From contig NW_008705564.1 of NCBI RefSeq assembly GCF_000186865.1, forward strand, positions 508,413 to 572,412: a stretch of DNA of 64,000 bases, written 5' to 3'. Shown here in pieces: positions 30,301 through 41,500 of this stretch. The position numbers and the translations under genes are program-made. This DNA is from Aureococcus anophagefferens. Lineage: Eukaryota; Sar; Pelagophyceae; Pelagomonadales; Pelagomonadaceae. Numbering within the stretch: position 1 is the stretch's first letter; the number at the start of each line of letters is the position of its first letter. The notes beneath the pieces were generated by a model. It saw only the letters and a program-made list of their open reading frames with translations, was not told where the DNA came from and made no database searches.

Positions 30301-33300
30301 GAATCTGTGGTGCCGCTCGAAGAGGCTCGAGTGCTTCATACCCTGCGACGCCGAGGGGCGGTCGCGCGCCGCGTCGGGCTCTTGGACGCGGGGGGGGACT
30401 CGGACGTACGAGAGCTGGTCCACGTCGAGGCCTGCGACCTGCGCGCGCGGCGTCCCGGCGGCGGCGCGCGCGCGTCCGCGCCGGGCGCCACCGTGATTGT
30501 AGGCTCGTCCTTCTTCGCGTAGCGGTCCACGACGTCGGACAAGAACGCCGCGAACACACAAGCCGCGGCGAGGAGGCCGAGTGCGTAGATCACGACGCGC
30601 GCGCGTTGGACGTCGATTGGCGCGGCTAACGTTTCCACGTACCTAGTGCGGTGCGAGTGTGACCGTGGGGATCTGGCGGGTAACGCCGAAGAGGTACGCG
30701 ACCAAGGAAGCGACAGCGTCAATGGACACAGAGACGTCGGCGCCGGCGCCGAGGGCGAATTCGCAGGCACAGACTCCTTCGTAGCTCTCCTGGCAGACCG
30801 CACCGTCGGCCGTGCAGGTGCCACGCGTGCCCGGGCAAGTTAGAATCACGGTTTCCTCCGTGCCGCCGCAATTCGCGAAAAGCACATCCCCAGTAATCGC
30901 GCACGTTCTGTTCAGCGTCCCTTCAAAACCGCAGGGACAGGTCGCGTTCCACGTCTCCGGAGCTTCGACGGACGCGTTCAACGAGATATCGACGGAGACC
31001 GTCCTCGCCGCGGATGAGCCTCTCGGTGCCGTCGACGGCGCGGGCGTCGCCATCTCGTCGACGTCCCAGACGGCGACGTAGGCCGCGTCCGTGGCGTTGT
31101 CGTCGCCCGGCGCGTCGATCTGGGCCAGCGCGACGTCGACGTCGGAGGCCGAGCCAGTCGCGGACGCGCCCGCGGACCCGACCGCCACGGTCGCGGACGT
31201 CGACGTCGCGTTCGCGGAGACGCGGCGACTGCCGACCCGGACGCGCCGCGATGAGACTGTCGACGAATACTCGCCGGGGACGGCGCCCACAAGCTGCGCG
31301 CGCGCGACGCTTTCCGTCGCCGTGACGATGGTGGACCGCGACGCGCTGGCGAGCCGGCGCCGGTTTGCGTCTCCGCCGCCGCCGCTGATCGTGCCGCCGC
31401 CGCCGCTGATGGACCCGCCGGACCCGCCGCCTCTGGACCACGTCGGCTCGCTCGTCGGCGCCGGGTTGGACGGCTGCTTCGGGGGAACAAAGGGCGCGGG
31501 CGTCGGCTGCAGTGGTGATAGTGTCGTTGCGGGCCTCGTCGGCTGCGGTGAGCGGAGGCTCGGCTCCGGCGAGCGGAGGCTCGGCTCCGGCGAGCGGAGG
31601 CTCGGCGCAGGTGTTGGTCGAAACGGTAGCGCGGCGGGTGTGGGAGCGGGCTTCGTCGTCGGCGGTGCCGTTGGCGACGCCGCGGTCGGCGCGGGCTTCG
31701 CAGTCGTCCGAGTCGGCGCGCGGGACGTCGGCGCCCTCGTCGGCGCGGCCGTCGGCTCGCCGACGTCCCCCGTGAAGAGCGGCGACTCGAGGAGGCTCGA
31801 GAGCGCCTCGACGACGGACGCGGCGGCGGCATCCGTCACGCCGACGGCCACAGACGCGTCAGCCAGCTGCCTTGTCGCGTCGAGCGCCGTCTCCGCCGCG
31901 TCGGCGTCCAGCGCCGCGAGGTCGATGGCGCGGACGGCTGCAGCGGCCTGCTCGACGAGCGGCGGGTCGCTGTCTATCTTTGCGGCGACGCCCGCGACCG
32001 CGTCCACGAGAAGCCGCGAGAGCTCGCCAGAGCTCTTGCGCGCCGCGGCGACTACTGTCTGGCAGGTCGCCTCCGCATTAGAGAAGGCCGCGGCAACGTC
32101 GAGCTGCTCCGCCGCCGCGTCGTAGGCCTCGTCGGCGGACGCCGTCGCGACGTCGACGGTCGTCGACGCGAGGGCCTCGCCGCCGAGCGCGTCGATTGCT
32201 GTCACTTCGATCGCCGCGTCGTCGCCCGCGGGGAGGACGACGTCGACGAGGGACGTCATTAGGGTCGCGACGCGCAGCACAGTCGTTGTTTCGTCGGCCG
32301 TCACGTGGGAAAAGCCGTACCGTAACGGCGGATCGCCCGAGACCCAGCCAAAGGCTCGTACCGCAAATTTCGTCATCAGAGCAACTCCGGCGGTGGGCTC
32401 GACGGAGACGTCGCCGGAAGTCGGCGTCTCTGCGGCAAAGAAGCTGACACTCGCGGAGCCCGGCGCGCGCCCCTCGAGCGTCGCGGAGAGCGTCAGCACG
32501 TACGACGAGCCGCCGACGAGGACGCCCGCGGGTAGCACCAGCGCGTGGTCGCGCTCGACTGCAAAATCGGACACCACGACGTCTGTCCGCGCGGCGCCGT
32601 CGAGGGAGGCGCCGCCAACGAGCGCTCCCGCCGTTAGCCTCCACGTCGAGTTGAGGCCCCCGGGGGCCAAAGCGCCGCTGTTGATGGACCCGTACAACAC
32701 GACTCGAGTTCCGACGGAGACTCGAGTTCCGACCGACGACGCGTCGATGGCCACGCTTGGCGGATCGTTCGCGATGACAAATATCGTCGCTTCGGCGCGC
32801 GACGAGCGGCCATCGGGCGCGCTGGCCGTCACGGCGAAGTCGTAGGCTGTTCCGGGCGAAAGAGCACCCGCCGGCACCACGATAGACTCCGCGTCGTCCA
32901 GAACAAAGTCGCCGCACGTCCAGTTGAAGACGAGCCCCGCGGCGGCGCCCGTGACACCCTCGACGTCCTCGTCGCGCGACGACGACGCAGACAAGCGCAA
33001 ATCCTCGGCCGCTGAGGCGGACCGCGCCGCGCCGCCGTCGATTGTTGCAACGACTTTCGCGCGAGGGACGGTGAGCTTCACGACCTCTGACGCGTTCACG
33101 TCGAAGATGTCCGTGGCCGTGACGGTGAGCACGTACGTTCCCACGTCGAGGGAAAAAGCGGGCAACTTGAAGGACCGTGGGTCCGACGACGACGAGTGAA
33201 CCTCCAAGGGCCCGTCGGCGCCCGCGAGCATCCAGGCCAAGCCCACGGCGCGGTCCGTCCCATTCCTCCCGCCGCGGTCCGTGCCGTTGCGCCCCCCACA

Positions 33301-36300
33301 GGCCGACGCCATCGCGGACACGGTGACGGCGAGCGCGTCCTTGCGGAAGAGCTCGACGTTTTTCCCCCCGGCGACGGACAAAATCGGCGGCGCGTCCCCG
33401 CGCAGGGCGACGCAATGCGGGGCAGACGATGACGCGCCGAGGAAGTTCGTCAGATGCAACGTGGCGCAGAAGCTCGTCACACCTACCAAGCATCTCCGTG
33501 ACGATTTTCAATTGTTTTCACCCAAAATCTCTCGCGGCCACAGGACGCTGCCGGACGCCTCTGTCCGCCGCCGCCGCGAGCTGGTCCGCCGCGAATTCGA
33601 GGGCGTCGCCCTCCGCCTCGAAACCGCCGCCGTCGTCCCACGTCACGTTCCACGCGATCGACGCCCAGGCGCGGCCGCCGGAGCCCGTCGAAGAGTCCGA
33701 GTGGAGGACGAGGGCCTCGCATGCGGAGGCGGTGGACGGGCCCGTCACGACGGCGCCCGGTGGAGCCGCGGCCGCGGGCGCCGCGACCTTTACGGAGCCC
33801 GCGCTGTAAGCGTAGCAGTCGCAGCGCTCGCCGGGCACGCAGCCCGCCCGGACGGCGCCCGCCGCCGCAGAAACAACCCCACCGGGCGCGAGAGCCGCGC
33901 CGCTGACCTACCACGTATGTTTGTAACGACTTTTCATCGTGTTCCCAAGGACGCTGCGCGGCTGACCTCCGCGCGGAGCGACGCATCGCTCGTCCAAACG
34001 CAGATCGCGTCTTTTTCACCGTCAAATACCAAAAGATCGGTACAGGGAACGCTGTCGCCGATGACGGCGCCGCCGCGGTCCGTACTCGCCTACCAAGCAT
34101 GACGTTGACGATTTCTCATTGTTTTCCCCAAATCTCTCGAAAATCGTCACGGCCACAGGACGCTGGTACTCGCATTCCAAAAGACCTGGATCTCCGCGCC
34201 CGTCGGCAGAAACGCGGCCGAGGAGACGAAGGGCCGCGGCGCCGACAGCGCCGATTTGGGAACCTTGTCGCAGGGTGTCGCGGTCGGCGCTCCCGTCGGC
34301 TCTATCCCTTGCGTCGGCGGCGACGTCGCGGTCGGCGCTCCCGTCGGCTCGGCCCTGTGCGTCGGAGGCGTCGTCGGCGAAGACGTCGGCGACGACGTCG
34401 GCGCGGGCGACTGCGACGCCGAGGGTTCCGCCGTCTTCCTCGGTAGGGACGGCGACGGCGAGGGTTCCGCGGTCGCCGCGCCCGGACAGGCGCACCGATT
34501 CGAGCCGCAATCCGGGCAGATGCGCTGGTCCGGGCAGTACTGGGCGGGGTCCGTGAGCGTCGGATCGCAGTAGATCGTGGACGTCGGCGACGACGACGGC
34601 GACGGCGAGGGTTCCGCGGTCGCCGCCGGCAGGGACGGCGCGGCGGTCGGCGTCGAGGTCGTCGGCGCGCAGCAGTGCAATATCATCCAGTCGCGTCCGC
34701 CCTGCGGCCAGTCGTCGAGGTCCTCGCCGCATGCCCAGCCGAGCTCGTCGCCGCACGTTCTGCCTGCATCCCAACTGGGGACCTGCAGATCCGCGTCGAA
34801 GCTCGCGCCGGCGCCGCAGAGGCAGGAGCCGAACGCCGTCGGCGCGGGGCTCGTTGTCGGCGCGGGGCTCATCGTCGGCGCGGTCGTCGGCGCGGGCCCG
34901 GCGCAGCCGTTCTCGTGCCAGGCCACCAAGTGGTCGCCCTGGGACGCCGTGAGCGCGTCAACGTCGCCGTCGCCGTCGACGTCGATCGCGAAGACCTCGA
35001 AGATGGTGTCCGAGTGGTCCGTGATGATGTGCTCAGTGAAGTCCTGGCTCCCGTCGTTCTCGAACCACGCGGCCGTGTCGTCGTTCTCCGACGCCGACAA
35101 CACGTCGATCTCCCCGTCGCCGTCGACGTCGATGGCGTAGACGGAGCGGGCGCCGTCCGCGAGCGTCGTGATGATGCGCTCCGTGAAGGCCTGGAACCCG
35201 TCGTTCTCGTACCAGGCGACGGTGTCGTCGTCCTGGGAGGCCGAGAGCACGTCCGCGTCGCCGTCGCCGTCGAGATCGAGAGCGTAGACGGCGTTGGCCC
35301 CCGCGAGCGGCGAGATGACGTGCAAAGAGAACAACACGGCATCTCCGTGCATGTTCTCGTACCAGGCGACCGTCTCATCCTCCCAGGACCCGGCCAGCAC
35401 GTCCGCGTCGCCGTCGCCGTCGACGTCGAGCGCGAAGACGCACCGGGCCCCCATCGCGAGCGTCGTGATGACGTGCTTGGTGAAGGACCTGTGGATCCGG
35501 AGTGATGGAGGAACAAAGTTGCGACGACTCCGGTAGCAGACTCGGCCCCGTCGTTCTCGTACCAGGCGACGGTGTCGTCGCCGCGGGACGCCGACAACGC
35601 GTCGACGTCGCCGTCGCCGTCCAGATCGATCGCGTGCACGTCCCAGGCCTCGTCCGCGGTGTTCGCGATGACGAGCTCCCTGAAGTTCTGGGACCCGTCG
35701 TTCATGTACCAGGCGATCTTGTCGTCCGCGTAGGACGCCGAGAGCACGTCGACGTCGCCGTCGCCGTCCACGTCGACGGCGAAGACCCGGGCCACCCAGT
35801 CCGCGAGCGTCGTGACGACGTGCTGCGTGAAGGATTCCGACCCATCGTTCTCGTGCCACGCGACCGTGTCGTCGGTCTTGGACGCCGACAGCACCTGCGT
35901 GGGCGCGTAGGTCATAGGTTCGTAGGCTCCGGACGAGGCTACGTAGGCGCGTAAGGCGCCTACGTAGCCCGTCAAAAGCGGTGCCTACGTAGGCGCCAGA
36001 GGCGTAGGCGCCTACGTAGGCACCTACGTAGGCGCCAGAGGCTCGAGCCGAGGCTACGTAGCCTCGTAGGCGCCTACGTAGGCACCGACGGAGCGACACT
36101 GGACGACACGTCGACGTCGCCGTCGCCGTCGACGTCGATGGCGAAGACCGAGTAGGCCGCGTAGCACGCGTCCGTGACGACGCGCTCCGCGAAGGAGACG
36201 CTCGCGCAGGCCGCGGGGCACGTCGCCATCGCGCCGCAGGCCGTCGCCGCGCAGGCCGTGGCCAGGAACGTCGTGTCGTCGACGGGCACGCCGCACCAGC

Positions 36301-39300
36301 CTACGGAACGCGTCGATTTTTCCCGGTCAAGACTCTAAAAAAACGCTGGCACGAGCCGAGGTCCCGGTCGAAGGCGCCGGCCGACGCGAACATGTGGCTC
36401 ATGTCCGTCACGGCCGACACGTCCCAGCCGCCGAGGTCCCGGTCGAAGTGCTCGCAGCCGCGGAACATGGACTTCATGGTCACCGCCGCGGACACGTCCC
36501 AATACCCCACGTCCTCGTCGAACGTGGCCGCCTCCGCGTAGGTGTGGCCGCAGTCGTCCGCCGACGCGCAGAAGAGCTCGGAAAAGTCCGTCACCATGCT
36601 CGTGTCCCACGAGCCGATGTCGCCGTACGTCGCCGTGGCGGTCTCCGGGCCCCACGCCCAGGCGGCCACGGCCACGCGGATGGTGGTGTCGTCGAGCGGG
36701 TCGGGGACGGCGCAGGCCGTGTCGCTCGGCACCTGGCAGATATCGCCGCTGGAGTTGATGTTGCTGTGGCAGCACTTGTCGGGCCCGCCCGGCCGCTCGT
36801 CGCAGGCTTGGCCGCCGCATTCGCCGCAGCCCCCCCAGCAGCACAGGTTCGTGTAGTCGCCGTAGACGGACAGGATGCCGCAGGCGCACATGGCGTCGCC
36901 GGCGCCGGCGGCGCAGGGGTTGCAGTCCTCGTAGAAGCACGTCTCCTCGTCGAGGTCGCCGCAGTCCCGCGGACCGACGACGCACATGTCCATCAGGTCG
37001 TCGTCGCAGATCGTGTTGGTCATGCGGCGGCAGTCGTAGTAGAGCGACGCCGGCGTCGGCGCGAGCGTGGAGAACAAGGAGGTGGGATGAGGCGTCGGCG
37101 CGTCGCTGAGGACGCACGCCGGCGCGTCCGAGCTACAGAGGCCGTCGCCGTCGTTCGGCGGGCGGCACTGGCCCGAGTTCGGGACGCAGAGAACGGCGTC
37201 GTACTCCGTCGCGCCGTTGGCGTAGCTCGTGCAGTCGCAGAGTTCGCCGTTGGACGGCGGCGGCGGCGGCGTCAGCGTCGGCGCGGCCGTCGGCGTCCCC
37301 GTCAGCTCGAAGATGTGCTGGATCGACGCCGCGTCGAGGGCGCTCGAGTAGACGTAGAGGTCGTCGACGGCGCCGTCGAAATAGACCCCCCAGTTGGAGA
37401 GGCCGCCGACCTGGAGCTCGAACTCGTCGCCCGTGTTCAGCTCCGCCGCGCCCGTAGAGGCCTGCTGGCCGTCGAAGTAGAGGAACCAAAAGGCCCCGTC
37501 GTAGGCGACGCAGTAGTGGTGCCAGGCGCCGTCGTCGGACCCGGCGAGCGCGACGTCGCCGGCGTCGGCGGCGCCGTTGAAATAGACGTCGACGGAGCCC
37601 GGGGACGACGTCTTCAGCGCAAACACCTGGTTGTCGGAGGCGGACCAGAGGGTCCCGTACCAGAAGAGGGCGGCGCCGTTCCAGGCGTCGATCGTCGCCC
37701 AGAGGCACACGGTCCGGTGCGCGATGCCGAGGAGCCCCCACGTCAGCGCCGTGGGGAACGCGGCGGCGCTTTCGCTCCCGTCGAAGGACAGCGCGCCGCT
37801 CCCGTCGGGGCCCGTCGTCGCCGTCGCGCCAAAAACGGTGCCGTTGAGGCTGCTGTCAGTGTCCTCGGCGGCCGTGCCGTCGTCGAAGGAGTAGTACCCG
37901 ACGAGCGTCGACTGGGACACGCGCGTCGGCGGCGGCGTCAGCGTCGGCGATGCCGTCGGCAACCCCGTCAGCTCGAAGATGTGCTGGATCGACGCCGCGT
38001 CGAGCGCGCTCGAGTAGACGTAGAGGTCGTCGACGGCGCCGTCGAAGTAGGCCGCGTCGGAGCCCGCGCCTCCGACCATGAAATTCTGCCCGTCGCCCGT
38101 GTGCAGGTAGGCCACGGACGAATCGAAAAATTCGCCGTCGAAGTAGAGCTTCAGCCAGCCGTCGTCGTAGGTGACGCAGTAGTGGTGCCAGGCGCCGTCG
38201 TCCGACCCCCAGAGAACCACGTTGCTGCTCTGGAAGCTCAGCTTGAATTCGCCCGGCTCGTGCGACGTTTGGAAGGCGAAGTACGTGGTGTCGTCCCAGT
38301 GGTCGGCGGCCCCGTAGGAGAAGAGGGCGGCGCCGTTCCAGGCGTCGACCGTCGCCCAGAGGCAAAACGTCCGCGAGCTGGCGAGGAGGACGTCCGCCGT
38401 CACCGCCGCCGGGAACGTTGCGATGTCGTCGACGCCGTCGAACGCGAGCGCGCGGCTCCCGCCGGGGCCCGCCGTCGCCGTCGCGCCGGTGATCGTCCCG
38501 TCGAGGGCGAGGCCGCCGGTGACGTCGTCGGCGGCCGTGCCGTCGTCGAAGGAGTAGTACGCGACGAGCGTCGCCTCGGACACGCGCGTCGGCCGCGGCG
38601 TCGGCGTCGGCGCGGGCGACAGCGTCGGCGCGAGCGTCGTCTCGTAGAGGCTCGAGACGGCGGCGGCGTCGAGGGCGCCCGCGTAGATCCAGACGTCGTC
38701 GAGGGACCCGGAGAAGTAGAGATGCTCGTTGTACCAGACTCCGAGCTTGAACGTCGCGGAGGCCGCGTCCGTGTCCAGCGCCAGCGTCGCCGTCTGCGCC
38801 TGGGACCCGTCGTAATAGAGCGTCCAGGCCGCGCCGTCGTAGGCGAGGCAGTAGTGGTGCCAGGCGCCGTCGTCGGAGCCGGCGAGCGCCACGTCCGCGT
38901 CGAACGCCTCGCCGTAGTACTGGACCCGCAGAACGACGTCGCCGTAGGTGCGCAGGCTAAACTCCCGGCCGTCGGCGGGCGCGCCGTACGAGAAGAGACC
39001 GCCGCCGTCGAAGGCGCCGATCTTCGCCCAGAGGCACACGGTCCGCGCGGCGCCGGCGCCGAGCGTCGCCGTCACGGCCGCGGGCAGCTCCACGTAGTCA
39101 TCGACGCCGTCGAAGGCCAGGGCGCCGCCGCCGTCGAAGCCAACGGTCGCCGTCGCGCCGTGGATCGTGCCGGTCATGCCGTTGCCCGAGTCGTCGGACG
39201 CGTCGCCGCCGTCGAAGGCGTAGCGCGCGACGAGCGTCGGCGCGGTCGGGGACGGGAAGTCGAGGAACACGGGATCCGACGTGGACCCGTACTCGCCGTC

Positions 39301-41226
39301 CGTCAGCGTCTCCGCCGCGTCGAGGCTCACGGCGTCCGCCGCGAGCACCGCGCCGTCGAGGCAGAGCTTATAGGTGATGTCCGCGCCCGCCGACGCGCCG
39401 TCGCTAAAGATCGACGTCGAGTAGCAGTCCAGCCCGGCGAAGGCGCCGCTTGAGTCGGGCAGCGCCTCCGACGTCTCCGAGAGCCCCCAGAGCTCGCCGT
39501 CGATGAAGACGCCGAGGGGCACGTCCGTCGCCACGGCCGAGCTGTCGACCCGGGCGACGAACCAGCCCGAGGTGTGGCTCGTGGACCACTCGTCCCTCGC
39601 CGCCCAGCCACAGGACGCGGCCGTCGGCGCGGCCGTGGCGTCGCCGACGGACTCGTGCCACCACGCCTTTCCGTCGGCGCTTGACGCGGAGACGACGTCC
39701 GCGTCGCCGTCGCCGTCGAGGTCCGCGGCGACGACGACGCACGTGTCGTCGTAGAGCGTCCCCGTGGGTATGGGGAAGGTCCCGCCGTCGCAATTCGTCT
39801 CGACGCCGGCGATCGTGTCGACCGTCGCGGGATCGTCGTCGCCGTCGACGACGAGGCCGACGATCTGGCAGGGCCACGACGCGGCCCAATCCGTGGCGCG
39901 GCCGCCGGCCGTCGTCGCCGCCGGGTCCTCCGGGCCCCCGGCGCCAAAGTTGAAATACCGCACGACCGACGTCTCGTAGATCGACGACACCTCGTAGTAC
40001 ACGCCGCCGCCGAGCCCCTCGTCGCATTGCGACGAGCCGCTATAGGACGCCTGCCGCACGCGGGAGATATACTCCGCCGACGTGTCCAAGGCGTCGCTCG
40101 CCGAGTTGTCGCCGCCGGAGCCGTCGCCGTAGCTGAGGACCGCGCCGTCCCTCCCGAGCAACGACGTCTCGTCGAGGCAGATGTCGCCCCACGTGCCCGT
40201 GACCTGCTCCACGAGGCCGCGGGCGTAGGACGTGGACTTGACGGCGTGCTGCGCGAACTGCAGGGTGCCGGCGGCGTCCTCGCCTTGGTTCTCGAACCAG
40301 GTCACCGCGTCGTCGAAGTAGGACGCGACCAAGACGTCCACGTCCCCGTCGCCGTCCACGTCGACGCCCTGGACGGACCGCGGGCCGTCCGTCGCCGACG
40401 AGATGTCGCGGAGGTTGGCTTCGTTCCCGCCCTCATGCAGGTCGATGTTCTCGTACCAATACACGCGGCCGTCGTCGCCCGTCACCAGCAGGTCGAGGTT
40501 GCCGTCGCCGTCGACGTCGACGTTGCCGAAGATGGCGTTGGGAGCCATGCCGTCCTCGGTGCCCAAGACGCGGCTGAAGGACGCCTCGTTGCCCGCGCCG
40601 TCGTTCTTGAGGTACGCGACGGCGTTCAGAGCCCCGTAGGCCGCGAACGCGTCCACGTCGCCGTCGCCGTTGACGTCCGCGTGGACGAGGGCCACGACGC
40701 CGCCGGCGTCATTGTCGACGACGCCTTCGACGAAGTCGTCGCCGAGGCGCCGGTACGACGAGAGCAGGTTCTCTTCGGGCCGCCCCGCGAAGAAGTCGGG
40801 GTCACCGTCGCCGTTGAAGTTCAAGACGTCGAGGCAGCCCGCGCCGCTGTTGCCGCTCGTCTGCCAGCGGAGGATCAGGGGCGCGGTCATGTCACCGTCG
40901 AACTGCCAGATCTGGACGGACGTGCCCGCGGCGAGGAGGACGTCGGCGGCGCCGTCGCCGTCGAGGTCCGCGAGCGCGAGGGCCGCGACGGCCGCGACGC
41001 TCCCGTCCGCGCCCGAGTCCGTCGCGACGAAGCCCTCGGCCGTGTTGTAGACGACGGTGAAGCGGTCCGCGCTCGCCGTGACGACGTCGAGCGTCCCGTC
41101 GCCGTCCATGTCCGCGACGCCCAGGACGCGGCCCTGGACGCCGGCGCCGAGCTCCGTGTCGGAGAAGCCGGCGCGCGCCAGCGCCCAGGTCGCGGCGACC
41201 CGCAGCGCGAGGCCGCCGCCGCCCAT
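27327..41226 (-). CDS. Giant FG-GAP/LamG/BspA/REJ multi-pass surface protein (polycystin-1-like), 15 exons
   Basis: Exons (minus strand): 36357-41226, 36110-36300, 35542-35894, 34174-35488, 33967-34089, 33559-33907, 30698-33482, 30492-30642, 30201-30438, 29955-30114, 29474-29894, 28754-29262, 28579-28683, 28193-28375, 27327-27873. All phases join and total 12,300 nt (4,099 residues). Order: signal peptide (1-22), FG-GAP/VCBS repeats (ADMDGDGTLDVV type), three LamG-like domains (about 664-862, 885-1088, 1108-1311), Cys-rich stretch, BspA/DUF285 (about 1490-1630; WDVSAVTDMSHMF), seven more FG-GAP repeats (DVDGDGDVDVLSAS), Pro/Thr linker. Next come a REJ/PKD-like region (about 2400-3000), a Cys-rich GPS-like segment, then about nine membrane helices and a cytosolic tail. 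Probably an adhesion or mechanosensory receptor. The first intron junction after BspA restores the motif DLGWC. Confidence 0.7.
27874..28192 (-). mobile_element. Last intron of the giant gene: rearranged family A introner
   Basis: The 3' splice site lies in ACCCTTTTGCCGCCCAG (27890-27874), 16/17 identical to the family A right end. The donor GTCGCCACC and the following exon start GTCGCTGCC form a 7/9 duplicate, and exon phases agree. Inside, 28024-28175 is a diverged family A body in the opposite orientation (CGATTCCCAACTTCAAAGGC on the plus strand), plus about 130 bp of GC-rich sequence that is itself open in frame. An alternative acceptor (TAG at 28041) would keep that GC-rich part as exon. 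Confidence 0.5.
28376..28578 (-). mobile_element. Introner family B, intron 13 of the giant gene
   Basis: 203-bp GT-AG intron. The element has inverted ends CTGTGTGGAAATCAA and TTGATTTCCACACAG. The target duplicate is diverged (GTCGCTTCC at the donor, GTCCCTCCG at the exon start, 6/9). Splicing at the first base of the duplicate joins HDPT to SLREYPF in phase. The central part (CTGATTTTTGGACGAATCGA) is shared with family A. Confidence 0.85.
28684..28753 (-). other. 70-bp AT-rich intron 12 of the giant gene
   Basis: GTACACGTGC...CACGACTTAG on the minus strand. The composition drops from about 70% to about 48% GC across it. The junction joins LLELL to FLLIYGVIETLYIM, a continuous membrane helix. 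No clear element family. Confidence 0.6.
29263..29473 (-). mobile_element. Introner family B, intron 11 of the giant gene
   Basis: 211-bp GT-AG intron with a perfect 9-bp direct repeat GTCGCCGAC: the first copy starts the intron, the second starts the next exon. Element ends are CTGTGTGGAAATCAA and TTGATTTCCACGCAG. The junction joins RIGPK to VADAVTRRVAEL. It is about 85% identical by eye to the copy at 28376-28578. Confidence 0.92.
29895..29954 (-). mobile_element. 60-bp intron 10, short family B derivative
   Basis: GT-AG intron ending GATTGAAGATTTGAACCGCACAG, close to the terminal part of family B read in the other direction. It is likely an internally deleted copy. Donor GTCCGGCG and exon start GTCCTGCG match 6/8. 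Joins DACSG to SCEYREPG. Confidence 0.6.
30115..30200 (-). mobile_element. Introner family C, intron 9 of the giant gene
   Basis: 86-bp GC-AG intron: target duplicate GCGCAGAG / GCGCCGAG (7/8), then CAGCGTCCTGCGG...TCTTGGTAG. It contains the internal inverted pair TGACAACTTTCG / CGAAAAATCGTCA. Joins FKL to GAELLFFAAG, a membrane helix. Confidence 0.85.
30439..30491 (-). other. 53-bp GT-AG intron 8 of the giant gene
   Basis: GTGGCGCCCGG...CGCGCGCAG; required by a frame change and phase-consistent (DEPTIT joined to VAGLDVDQLSYV). Unlike the other introns it is GC-rich. Confidence 0.55.
30643..30697 (-). other. 55-bp GT-AG intron 7 of the giant gene
   Basis: GTACCTCTTC...CCGCACTAG; joins AVASLVA to YVETLAAPIDVQRARVVIYALG just before the first C-terminal membrane helix. 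Without it the frame stops at 30643. Confidence 0.6.
33483..33558 (-). mobile_element. Introner family C, intron 6 of the giant gene
   Basis: 76-bp GC-AG intron, GCGTCCGG then CAGCGTCCTGTGGCC...GATGCTTGGTAG. The following exon begins GTGTGACG, so the duplicate is eroded here. The phase fits only with the GC donor (AADR-G joined to VTSFCATLHL); the nearby GT would create a stop. Confidence 0.8.
33908..33966 (-). mobile_element. Introner family C, intron 5 of the giant gene
   Basis: 59-bp GT-AG intron: GTCAGCCGCG at the donor and GTCAGCGGCG at the exon start (9/10), then CAGCGTCCTTGGG...TACGTGGTAG. Joins SLRAE to VSGAALAPGG. Confidence 0.85.
34090..34173 (-). mobile_element. Introner family C, intron 4 of the giant gene
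   Basis: 84-bp GC-AG intron with a perfect 8-bp target duplicate GCGAGTAC. The element runs CAGCGTCCTGTGGCCGTGAC to TCATGCTTGGTAG, with the inverted pair TGACGATTT / AAATCGTCA. Joins IQVFWN to ASTDRGGAVIGD. Confidence 0.92.
35489..35541 (-). other. 53-bp GT-AG intron 3 of the giant gene, possible miniature element
   Basis: GTCTGCTACCGGAGTCG...CACTCCGGATCCACAG with a 7-bp inverted repeat CCGGAGT/ACTCCGG. Donor GTCTGCTACC resembles the exon start GTCCTTCACC. It restores the FG-GAP repeat unit YENDGAESFTKHVITTL. Confidence 0.65.
35895..36109 (-). repeat. Intron 2 of the giant gene, made of palindromic TACGTA minisatellite units
   Basis: 215-bp GT-AG intron filled with at least eight copies of CGCCTACGTAGGCG or variants, each a self-complementary 14-mer, spaced 12-30 bp. 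Donor GTGTCGTCC and exon start GTGCTGTCG are similar. Splicing restores the repeat motif VDGDGDVD-VLSASKTDDTVAW. Confidence 0.75.
36301..36356 (-). mobile_element. Introner family C, intron 1 of the giant gene
   Basis: 56-bp GC-AG intron: GCTCGTGC at the donor, GCTGGTGC at the exon start (7/8), then CAGCGTTTTTTTAGAG...CGTTCCGTAG. It is the most deleted family C copy. Joins DRDLG to WCGVPVDDTT. Confidence 0.82.
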
Positions 41227-41500
41227 CAGCCGTTCCCGCCGCTCAGCGTGCTCCGGGACAAGGTCCGCCGCTACCGCGCGCTCGGGAAATCCAGGGACTT
41301 CTCGATTCAGATGCTGCCCAACAGCAGGGAGTCCTCTCAAGCTATTTGTACACTGCAAGTAAGTGGTTACTGAACAATCGCTTTTTGCCGCGGCCATCAT
41401 GTTATGAGCGCTGCTAGTCTCGCGCCGCAACACCAATCTCGCCGCCGCAACGCCATCGGCTGCAGCTAGTTCGCGCGGCGCGACCGCCTGCGACGCCGCC
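41227..41500. other. Divergent intergenic region, giant gene / GGCT-like gene
   Basis: 274 bp. The middle (41330-41420) is AT-richer and likely promoter. The frame of the giant gene is open upstream to 41502, but the encoded residues look non-coding, so the start with a signal peptide at 41226 was chosen. Nothing else seen. Confidence 0.4.

Noticed and set aside
30643..33489. A stand-alone REJ-domain gene
   Set aside because: The frame starts and ends at family C and short intron boundaries, and joining to neighbours is phase-exact, so it is treated as one exon of the giant gene.
35895..36109. Coding extension through the TACGTA repeats
   Set aside because: Both flanking FG-GAP units are complete when this block is spliced out, and the translated repeat has no resemblance to them.
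36394..39453. 1,019-residue open frame on the plus strand opposite the giant gene
   Set aside because: Composition is Arg/Val/Gly only; the minus strand encodes clear LamG and DUF285 domains.
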